DNA from: Cordilura impudica
Lineage: Eukaryota; Arthropoda; Insecta; Diptera; Scathophagidae
DNA length: 64,000 nucleotides
Direction: 5' to 3'
Assembly: GCA_963682025.1 (NCBI GenBank)
Contig: OY821519.1
Location: forward strand, 192,951,367 to 193,015,366
Positions 22,391-31,915 of this stretch are shown one piece after another. A program made the position numbers and the translations under genes. The first letter of the stretch is position 1, and every line of letters starts with the position of its first letter. The notes under the pieces are model-generated. The model did no database searches and was not told the origin of the DNA. It was given only the letters and a program-made list of their open reading frames with translations.

Positions 22391-22686
22391 TTTTTAAAAC
22401 TGGCTCATAAATTAGTAAAGTTATTCTTTAATAAATTTATACTCTAATTAATTTATTAATTTTTCTTTTACCAAATACCGAATACAATACTGTAAATAGC
22501 GTACTGTTATTTGCTTATAACTATTTAATGGTTTTAATTAAATATAATCATCTAAAAAATGTATATGTTGCAACATACTCATCATATCGTTTGGATTTTT
22601 CTATAAATAATTGAAACTCCCTCTCTTTTTTTAGTCCAACGCGTTGCAACGTTCCCTTTTTGTACGGAGCTGTTCATGTTGTTCAA

Positions 22687-23300
22687 TTATTTTAAGTTCA
22701 TTCTCAGTATTTCACTTAGTTTTGTGCAAAGAACTATTACGTCGAGCACAATTTTTCCACCATTGTCGATATTAATTAAATTATTTGCAATCTTTTCATC
22801 AATAAAGTTTTTAACTTCGGTTAAGTCCATTGTTTTTGGTTGCCTTCAAACAATTAAAAAACATGAATATATATAAAAGGAACCTACATTTATAAACATT
22901 TTCACAATAGATATTTATATTATATTTTAAAATACCTGGGTTTTTGCGTTTGATTTCTTCTTCCCTGGTTTTTTGTCTCTTCATCAGCAAAACAAACTTT
23001 TCTTTTTCTAATGGATCTACATATTTCAGATGTAGTTGGATCATTGTTATTACATTTGTTTTGTTCAGTAACCGTTTCATTTGGTGAAGAACCAACATCT
23101 GAACTCTTAACCTAAAAAATATTTAAATAGAAATTATAAAAATAAAAAAACTTGTCGCTTAAAAAACTTGTTGATTTGTTTATAAATTGCATTTGAATCA
23201 ACAGGGTATGTTCCATTTGGTTGCTTAACCATAGAGCATTGTATAACAACATTGAAATTTTCATTATCCTTTAAAACAAGTCAAGTTCTCAAAACTCTAC
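22687..23300 (-). CDS. Spliced unknown ORF fragment, at least two joined exons
   Basis: Exon 23111-22936 (after 'ttttttag', before 'gtatttt') encodes 'KSSDVGSSPNETVTEQNKC' and 'RSIRKRKVCFADEETKNQG'. A 92-bp intron ends in 'tttgaag'. Exon 22843-22687 encodes 'RQPKTMDLTEVKNFIDEKIA' and 'GGKIVLDVIVLCTKLSEILR' and stops at 22687. The frame stays open across the splice (AG|G). A third coding block upstream (about 23290-23180) reads 'NFNVVIQCSMVKQPNGTYPV'; how it is joined is unclear. Copy A has the same exons with a stop. I do not recognise the family. It may be the N-terminal part of the adjacent Transib-like element or an unrelated gene fragment carried by the repeat. Confidence 0.45.
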
Positions 23301-23990
23301 CTGCATATTAGGTTTACTTTTTTGGCGACTTAGTCACAAGGCAAAACCTAATGGGCAATATTGTATTGATTATATTATATGAGAAAAAAAAACAACATGC
23401 ATCGAAAACGACTTCTAAAACGCTTAATTATTTTAAATAAATTAATTGTTAAAACCTCTGTGGTTAATATAATAGCAATAAGTGATTGTCTGAATTTTAA
23501 AGAAATAAGAGAAAATCGCGATATCGTGAAGAAAATTGCAATTTAATATTTTTTATTGAAGAAGAATATTGAGTCAAACTTTACTTTCGTTAAATTATAT
23601 AAAGGACGTAATTTTTTCACATTTTTGTTGTCAAGAAAATTACAAAAAGCTCAGTAATTTGGTTTAACTTTTAAAAAATAGTTTATTTTTTGCTAAATAA
23701 TGTAATAAAATCGCGATATATGCTTGATAAAATAAAATATTTTATAATGTTTTTCATTTTTTTTATTTTTTAAATTTTTTTTACATTTTATATATAAATG
23801 TTTTATATATGTATATAGTTTTTAATAATTTTTCGTCTTTTTTTGGCTGGCATTTTAAAACTTGCCGGGCCCTTATATACATATTTATGAATGTACTTGA
23901 TAGAACGTACACTCGAACAGATTTCAACATTGATATGAGCGCTGACAAGGAGCAATCTGTATGTTAACTTTCGTATTACATAATGTAAAG

Positions 23991-24260
23991 TTGATTGTGC
24001 ACGCATAACTTTCCTGAAACTCAACGAATTTAAACAGTTAATGGCTCAAAACAAAGAGCTTGATTGATGAGTGTTCTTAGACTTGTGTCAACAGCCTACG
24101 TGAATTAGAACTGTAGTTAGAGAGGTTTGAGTGAAGGAAAATCTTGAAAAATTTGATTGTTGATTGTGTACGCATAACTTTCCTCAATCTGGACGTTAAC
24201 TTTCGTGTTGCATAATGTACAGTTGATTGTGCATGCATAACTTTCCTCAAACTCAACGAA
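23991..24260. repeat. Three spaced copies of the 28-bp motif (copy B)
   Basis: Same 'ttgattgtgcacgcataact' motif as in copy A, at about 23991, 24160 and 24223; the second has gtgtac and the third gtgcat in place of gtgcac. Confidence 0.7.
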
Positions 24261-25439
24261 TTTAAACAGTTAATAGCTCAAAAGAAAGAGCTTGGTCCAC
24301 TGAGTGTTCTGAGAGCGGAACGAGCAAAATTCATTCATTAGAAAAGGAGCTATGCAAATTCAAATGGCTTGAGTTAATGTGTTCCATAAGAAATGTAAAG
24401 GTAGGAATCTCGTTTGAACATAACTTGAGTAAGGTGGGAGTTGAGAAAATTTCAATGATTGATGACATACTTACATACTTATCTGTGTCTAAATACCTTT
24501 CATTAAAAAAAAAATGAAGGAAATCAGCCGGATAGAACGGCCAGACGAACTCGGTTTAGTTTTCATAATTTTTTTTAATATATACTAGAGGACCCGTACT
24601 GCTTCGATAGCTTTTGTTTATTGGAAAAAGCAACACAAAATAGGCGTTTGAAAGCGCAGAGATCTTATAAGAAGGAGTTAAAATAGAAAAAAGTAAAAAT
24701 TATTGATAAAAATCCCTTCAAAATCATAAACATTTAATATATTTAAATTCGAGTAGAACTAAACCAAAAATTTTTCAGGGTTTATCCAATTGGTTTAATT
24801 TTAAATAGTTAATATAAATACCATATAAAAAAAATGATTCACCCAAAGGCTTTCAAAATTAGATATATGTAGATATATAATATATGAAAAAAATTGGCAA
24901 GGCGGTTTATAATGATCACTTCTAAGCTTTTAGTTATCAGCCGATTTTTAGAAAAATATAGCATTTGAAAGATATCTCTTGGCTGATAAGCATCATCTTT
25001 ACAGGTGTGCAACATCTGTTCCTTTTTTAGAACTATGCAATACTGTGTGTGTGTTTATTTAAATTGTTAATGTGTTGCCCTGTGTTAAATTGCGAATTGG
25101 CTAAAATTGACTGGCATACCATTAGGCTCTTATAAAGTTATTTATTAACAACCCATTTATATATCTTCTGCGCGTTCAACAAATATTTAGTGAACTTTAA
25201 TGGATTTTAATTAAATATTTACACATATTTATACACATAGATTTGAAAAATATTGAAAGAAAAAAATTTATAAAAAAAAAAAATTTCCTAGAATTTGCAC
25301 TCGGCTGTTGGGCTTTGCTAGTACATATAGTAGTAGATTAAACCCAGAGTTTTCAATATTTACCCAATTGGTTTAGTTTTAAAACCCAAATATAAATACA
25401 GAAAGAACGAGGTTTTTACATTATTTTATATCACACTTT

Positions 25440-25646
25440 TCAAGAATGTGTGCATTGATCTAGAAATATTGGGAGATATGGTTGTTTTATTTTAACTTCT
25501 TCAGAATAAATATATTCCATATTTCTGTGTGCATAATAAAGTAGTTTCATTACTAAATTGTTAGTTTTTTCTTTCTGCAAATCGAATTGATCTAGGAAAA
25601 CTGGAATGCATGGGTATTTTATATGTTTATGTACATACAAATTCAA
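25440..25646 (-). CDS. Short unrecognised frame, partner of 19332-19544
   Basis: 68 codons with the same internal repeat PCIPVFLDQ / PYLPIFLDQ; it lacks two codons relative to the partner, so the length difference keeps the frame. Coding status unproven. Confidence 0.2.
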   Translation of the reverse strand: MNLYVHKHIKYPCIPVFLDQFDLQKEKTNNLVMKLLYYAHRNMEYIYSEEVKIKQPYLPIFLDQCTHS

Positions 25647-26327
25647 ATTAAATTTATTTTTTATTAAATTAATATCTCATATGATATTTCTGCAATTTCA
25701 TTTTTGTTAGTTTTTGGTAAATAGTGTCCATTAGCACAGACGAAATAACGTACACGTATATTCATTTTTCAATAACAATTTCTCTTAAGAACATATTGCT
25801 GTAACTAAAGAATTTTTATCATCAGCTTTAAAAACCTTCTGAGCAACAAAAAATAATAATCCTTACTGAAGTAGTTATATCGATTGATGTCGTGCTTTTT
25901 GGTTAAATCATTTTCAACACGTTGCTTCTATACCACATTATCAATGCTGATGTTAGTGCATTATTCAGAGTACAATGTAAAATATATCTATTGGCAAAAA
26001 AATACAGCTTCTGATAGTGATTTCAATTAACGGTTCGACCACAAAGCCAATTGGCGGCCAAGAAAAATCTTTCAAATTGATTACGATACTATTATTTTCG
26101 AATTTAAATGTTTATACTTAACTAGTGCTGGACATCCTTTAAAACTTTATTGACCGCATGCCATTTTTATGGTTCTATTAAGAGAGGAGAGAAAAATTCT
26201 AACTAGGTAAATGTTTTTAAACATGCAAACTGATGTCCGGCATTGTGAAAGGTAATAGGATCATACCATGAAACTTGAGGAAATGTTAACAAGCAAAATG
26301 TCAAAAGATTAACAAAAGTTCATGATG

Positions 26328-29150
26328 GTAAATAATAGAAGCAAGCAAGAAAATATTGGAAAAAACAAAAGTTAAAAAACTATTAGCAGTCAAGTAGTGG
26401 AGTTGCTGTGTCTGAAGTTTGATAGTTAAACATATTTGGTAGTCTTTAAATAAATCCAAGAAAAACGTTTGTTGAAGTATTACTAGAAGAAGGAGCTCTC
26501 GGAAACGAGACATCGGAATTTGGGAATTATGACATTTTTGCCTCTTGACGATCTAGCAAAGCGTATATCTTGAAAAAGGTACTTTGGTTTTTGAAAGTAT
26601 ATAATTTTTCGAAAAAATATTAAAGTTCTACACCCGTATTCATAAAAATTAAAGTGTACTTCAAGTAGACTTTATTGTCTGTTTTTCATACAAAATTTGT
26701 TGATAAAGTCAACTTGAAGTACACTTTAATTTTTATGAATACGGGTGCTAATCTTTAACAAGTTTTCAAACGAAACTCCATAGAGAGTCTTCGAATAGGA
26801 CGATACTTGATCTCGCTTTTTAAGTCCGTAAACATATCGTATAATATTATTATATAAAACTTCAAGTTTTTTCTTACTTATGGAGTCACAATAAGAAAAC
26901 AATTCACAACCGTAAGTAAGACTAGGAATCAAATAAGCTTTCGCGAGTAGCACTCTTACTTTTAACGGTGTAAAGTACTGCACAGACCACAACGTTCTTA
27001 ATTTGACATATATTTGCACAACCGGAACATTGATATGATTTGACCAAGTTAAGTTATTGTTAAACCCTACTCCCAACTTTTTTGCCGTTCGTACAATATT
27101 AATTTTCTCGTTGTTTATAATGATGTCATCTTGAATGATTGGATTTAAAGTTTTTTTGTGAATTACGATACATTTGGATTTTCTTGGATTTAAACACAGG
27201 CCGTTTGCTGATGCCCAACTAGAAATGTTGTTTAAATCATGCTTGAGTTTATTAACGTTTTCTCTGATAGATTGAACTGGACTACTTAAATACAATTGTA
27301 CATCGTCTGCATATATGTGGATCTTGCAGTGAGATAAATGTTGTGGCAAATCATTAGCATAAATAGAAAAAAGTAGTGGCCCCAGAACAGATCCCTGAGG
27401 TACGCCTCTTGTTAGTGTAAGGGGATTGGACTCAATGTTGGTTAAACATACCGACTGAATGCGGTCACTGAGGTAAGATGATACAAGTTGTGATGATGTT
27501 GATGAAAATTTAAAATGTGACCTTAGCTTAGTACATAATATTTGATGGTTAACTGTGTGAAAAGCCTTGGAGTGATGGAGTAGCACCAAGAAGTTAATCT
27601 TACCATCATCTAGTTCACGCCTTATACTCTCCGATACGTCAATTAAAGCAGTTACACAGCTGTGATTAGATCGGAAACCTAACTGTCACTCAGACATTAG
27701 GTGATTTTCATAAACGTGAACACTTATCTGGTGGTGTAAAATTTTTTCTCAAGCTTTTGAAAGAAAACTTAGTATAGATATTGGCTGGTATTTACTGTTT
27801 GATTTAGGGACTGGAATTAACTTCGCATGCTTCCATTTCTAAGGAAAACTGCAAGTCGTGATGATGGTATTAAATAAATGAGTAATATATGGCAATATAG
27901 ATGGCAGAATTATTCTGATGAACTTAGGATCAAGATTATCATATCCTATTGCATTGGATTTTATTTGAGAACAACTAGAGAAAACATCAAATTGATTGAC
28001 ATATGAAAATTCAAATATGTCCTGGTCAAGCGTATCATTGTCATTATAAAGATAATTTTCGCTTTGTGCCATATTGTCTGTCGCTACAAGAAGCGAAGTA
28101 TTAGTAAATATGTTGTTCAGTTCATCAACATTAATGGAGCAGTTCATGCTTTTATCCATATTTCCAATAGCAATGTCCCTAATAGTTTTCCAGGTGTGTT
28201 TGGATCCAAGGGCGGTACCGAATCGCTTAGAGTAATACTAAGTTTTGGCCATTCTAACTCGATTATTAGCATCCCTCCGGGCAGAACGAAATTCAGCTTT
28301 TAGTTCTGGTGTTTTAAAACGCTTCCATCTAGAGTAAGCTAAATCCCTTCGTCGTATTGAATTTAGAATAGAAAAACTGAACCACGGTTTTTTTTTTGCC
28401 GAAATTGTTTTTGTCCTCAAAGGGACTGCTTCATCATAAAGCTTCAGAATATTATACTCTAGGAGCGATAGTTGATCATCAACAGAAATCAAGTCTTAGA
28501 TTCTATTCCAATTAACTCGAAGATAGTTCTCATTAAGAAGGGTATAATTTATGTTGTTAAAATCGCGGTAAGAATAGGTTTGATCTCTTTGATCGAGTAA
28601 GAAGTCATATGATGCAAAAACCAGATCATGTTTGGAGAAGCATGATGCAGAAATTTGATCATAAAGTAATATTTTAGATGTATAACCCACGAACAAAAGG
28701 TAGAGTAGCGTGCTATTATATTTCGTGAAGTGAGTAGGTAATGTAGTGTTAGTCGGTGTAAGACCTATCGATTCCATATGGTCCCTGAACGAGGATTCAG
28801 TTAGAAGATTAGAATTAAAGTCTCCTGCTATTACTACGTCGTTGTATGGCATGATTAAAGTTTCAATTTTTATGATGAAACTAGTATAATCAAAAGTGTT
28901 GTTTGGCCTATATACACAACCAACCAACATCTTTCTTCCTAAAGATGAAATTTCAAGAAAAATATACTCGATTTTGTCCGTTGCTGCATTTTTAGAGCAA
29001 TAATTACATGTTATATTACTTCTTAAATATATTGCAACACCACCTCCACCTCCAGTCAATCTATCGGGTCTAAATATTTTATAGCGCTGTTTTATATCAG
29101 AATAGTTATAAATTTTGAAATAAAAATTTGTTTGAAACATAAGTATGGTG
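26328..29150 (-). pseudogene. Jockey/CR1-like LINE ORF2, near full length but dead
   Basis: Minus strand, in order. An APE-type endonuclease at 29140-28496 shows 'RLTGGGGGVAIYLRSN', 'GCVYRPNN' and 'VVIAGDFNSNL'. The linker is at 28492-27839, with 'AKKKPWFSFSI' and 'SNAIGYDNLDPKFIR'. Reverse transcriptase follows from about 27830: 'WKHAKLIPVPKSNSKYQPIS', 'LGFRSNHSCVTALIDV', then 27589-26748 with motif A 'LLHHSKAFHTVNH', 'RGVPQGSVLGPLLF', the YADD box 'IYADDVQLYL', and the thumb 'KLRTLWSVQYFTPLKVR'. Motif A has His where LINE RTs have the first catalytic Asp (normally FDTVNH). Frameshifts at about 28495, 28235 and 27840 and stops near 27750 and 27690 add to the damage. A 117-bp MITE splits the C-terminus at 26631-26747; sequence beyond it continues the frame ('IRTLIFF.KIIY..KPKYLF'). 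Confidence 0.85.
26631..26747. mobile_element. 117-bp palindromic MITE inserted in the LINE
   Basis: The two 44-bp arms (26631-26674 and 26704-26747) are inverted repeats with one mismatch, starting cacccgtattcataaaaatt. CTA flanks both sides (26628-26630 and 26748-26750). Removing the element and one CTA rejoins the RT frame exactly ('ENLLKI' to 'RTLIFF'), confirming a clean insertion. Confidence 0.9.
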
Positions 29151-29929
29151 GAAATATCTTGTGAATATCTCGATTATTATAATATATAAGATGAGGTTAG
29201 ATTATATTAGATAATTGCCATTGCCACCTTATAAACCTGCATGATTCGATGAAAGCGATCACTGCATATTTCATCAAAGAGGACTTTCAGTTGATAATAT
29301 TGTCTTCAAAAACAAACAATGGTTGATACAAAATAAAAAATCAACAACCTATAATAAATAATAATTCATTTTTATGTAAACTTTTGTTTTTAAGATAAAA
29401 TTATTTATATTTAGTATTTATTATAATTATGTTTTTAACTTTATTTATATAAAAATACATAAATATATTTTTTTTTAAATTATTTCAATAAATTACAGTT
29501 TTATAATACTTACTAAAAAAGCAAAAAAATCTTTTCTAAGATTATGGTCTAAAATTTCCTAAAACTAGTTAAATGATTGTATATAAATACGCTTCACTCA
29601 TTTGTTTGAACACTTTTGTTTAAAAAGATTGTATACTTATATTAAATAACTTATAATTTAAGTTGAATAAAAACCTTGTTGAAGAGTAGTCAGTTCAGTT
29701 CTCTTCTTTTTGTAGGGGCGCTTGTGGCCAGAAAATTCTTTGTTGAATTTTTCTCCTTATAGTTTGATTTTTTTTTTTTAATTCGAGGATAGATATTTTT
29801 GGCATCATGCTTTGAAGGCCTTACACCCTGTTGTAAGTAGATAATGCAGTGTAAAACCCTTACATTTGTGTAGTTTATGTATGTTTATATTAGTGCCGAA
29901 TTAACGTAAACTTTCCAAATGGAAAATAA
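29151..29929. other. AT-rich stretch with an LTR-like core
   Basis: A TATA-like 'gtatataaatacg' (29579) is followed about 80 bp later by 'aataaa' (29664) and then 'ttttgtaggggcgcttgtgg'. This order resembles the U3-R-U5 layout of a retrotransposon LTR, but no second copy or TG/CA border was found. Otherwise nothing recognised. Confidence 0.25.
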
Positions 29930-30110
29930 TTCCATCGTTTTGAGGTATAAAAGGCTTAGCACGAGGAAATATATTCGTATTTTGCTGAGCATCAACATCA
30001 CGTTTCTTCAATCATCGACTCTGCCAATTTTTTAAAATAAATGTAAGTTCGAATCTACAAACGAATGTTCTTCTTTAATTTGGTTAATTTTCATTTTTTG
30101 TTGTAGCTTT
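29930..30110 (+). promoter_or_regulatory. Candidate TATA promoter, leader exon and intron
   Basis: 'ggtataaaaggc' (29942-29953) is a strong insect TATA box; about 30 bp downstream lies 'ctgagcatcaacatcacg', a plausible start region. The sequence then runs to a consensus donor gtaagt (30042) and an acceptor 'ttttttgttgtag' (about 30107). No coding exon was found after it, so it may be a relic of a small gene or an LTR part. Confidence 0.3.
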
Positions 30111-31121
30111 TATTTCTTTTATAAAGAAAGCAACTAATTTTCAAGAGGAAAAGAAAAAATTATTTTTCATTATTGAAAGTTTTGATTTCCTTTCGAGGAT
30201 ATTTTGAGTTCCCACTAAAAAGTGAGTTAAAATGTTTGTTCAATTCGTTGTCCAACTTTTCTTCTAAATGAAAAATAAATACTTTTTTCTTTAGAATAAA
30301 ATTTTGAATTTCATTTGAAACAATATTGTCATTTCCGCAAATAAGGAATTTGTTACGTATCAGCAAACGCCATTTTTACCTCATCACCATCGAATATTAT
30401 AAAACAACTAACTAGAAAAAAAAATACATAAACGTGGGCAAATCAACACCTTAAAACCTTTTTTTTTTCTCCTGCGATTACAGTGTACCGGGAAGAAAGC
30501 TATTGAGATTACGATTTTTTCATTTGCATATTTAATAAGGGCTTCTTCTTAAAAGTCCACTGTCTGGTCAACAGGGTGGAAATTCTGAAAAAATAATCAG
30601 TCATTGATTTTAATAAACTCCTTTTGGGAACGGAAAATCCCGGAGGAGAATCCCGAAATCTTTCATACCAGCAGTGGGAAAGCAGTAAAAATAGCGAAAA
30701 GTGTTCGTTTCAGTGAAAGAATGAAGGAAAACTAATATGAAAGTGTTGGTAAATTAAAAAAATGTCAAATTAAAGACATTTTCACCCTAAAACAGAAAAT
30801 TGCATAAAACTAAATATTTAACAACCATAAAATTATTGCAAAAGTAGAAATGAAAGTGTAAAGCAAAATTTTTATATAGAGATAATTTGTCTAAAAGCTA
30901 ATATCACAGATTTTCTAAATGACACCTTAAATCCAAGAACGAATCCAATAAAAAAAAAACAGATCAAAATAACCTTTATTAGCAAAATTGTCATATCTAA
31001 TTTGATTCACATGTAGATTTCTATAGCATCGCTAGAAAAAAAAATAACAAAAAAAGATGCCGAAGTGGTACAATGTGGTAGCTAGAAAAAAGAAAAAGTT
31101 GTAACTAATAAATGTATATAT
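30111..31121. other. AT-rich intergenic sequence, no gene recognised
   Basis: Short open frames only, none resembling a known family. Nothing structured was seen apart from A-runs. Confidence 0.4.
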
Positions 31122-31915
31122 AAACAAGTAAGAAAATTATAGTCGGTCTAGACCGACTATAAGATACCCTATACCATGCGTTTAGAAACCCTATCTCTTA
31201 GGCCCAACTAACTGGACATTGGAAATAAGCAAAAACCAAATTTGAGTGGGATTTTTATTAATTTTTTTGGCTGCAGATATGAAAAAGTTCATATCGGATG
31301 CTATATCTATAAAGGGACTAGGTCCAAAAATGGACCGATCCTGATCATGTTTCGTAAAGTCTCTTGTATTTTGCAAAAATATGTACAAACAAAATTTGAG
31401 AAGAATCAGTGCAATATTTTTGTTTTTTAATAGATTTAAGTGAAAATCGGGAAGCAGCTCTATATTGGGCCAAAGGGATAATTTTTGGACTACTCATAAA
31501 TGGATGTAATGAACGCATATAAACCCAATTTGAGTAAGATCTATATGACAATTTGGATCTTATGACAATTTATGTCGATTTCATAGGGGTAATTTGTATG
31601 GGGGCTAGGTCTGAACATGGACCGATTCTCACCAATTTCAATAGCGTTCATCCCATGGCCGATAAAAGCTTATATACCAAATTTCATCAAAATATATTCT
31701 TATTTGCGACCTGCAGTTTGATTACAAGCTTTACATGGACACACAGACGGACGGACGGACGGACGGACGGACGGACATTGTTAAATCAATTCAGAAAGTG
31801 ATTCTGATTCGATCGGTATAATTAAAGATGGGTCTAGGTCAAATATTTTTGGTTGTTACAAACAGCAGCACAAAGTCATTATACCCAAACCACATAGTGG
31901 TATAGGGTATAATGA
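31122..31915 (+). mobile_element. Repeat family A, full copy 1
   Basis: It starts 'aacaagtaagaaaattatag' with a perfect 26-bp palindrome (31137-31162, centre tctaga). A 13-bp inverted pair ataccctatacca / tggtatagggtat lies at 31164-31176 and 31898-31910. The interior holds a short plus-strand frame (31553-31801, 'CMGARSEHGPILT') and a GGAC array. A near-identical inverted copy lies at 52105-52900. No enzyme is encoded, so it is non-autonomous; the end hairpin is compatible with a Helitron/Helentron-like element but this is only a hypothesis. Confidence 0.75.
31746..31776. repeat. GGAC tetranucleotide array
   Basis: About eight 'gacg' units inside family A copy 1; mirrored at 52240-52270 in copy 2 and lost in the older relics. 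Confidence 0.95.

Larger units (their letters stand above)
20379..26325. repeat. Composite repeat unit, copy B
   Basis: The shorter, less interrupted partner of 9231-20178. Landmarks: aaaatcg array, family A relic, Transib C-terminus, spliced ORF, GTGCACGCATAA repeats (about 23991-24260), family D sequence, minus-strand short frame and the end 'acaaaagttcatgat' at 26325. The LINE at 26328 follows immediately. Confidence 0.8.

Noticed and set aside
22811..23098. A 95-codon minus-strand frame ('YVDPLEKEKFVLLMKRQK')
   Set aside because: It reads through an intron with consensus gt...ag; a different frame is continuous across the splice and was preferred.
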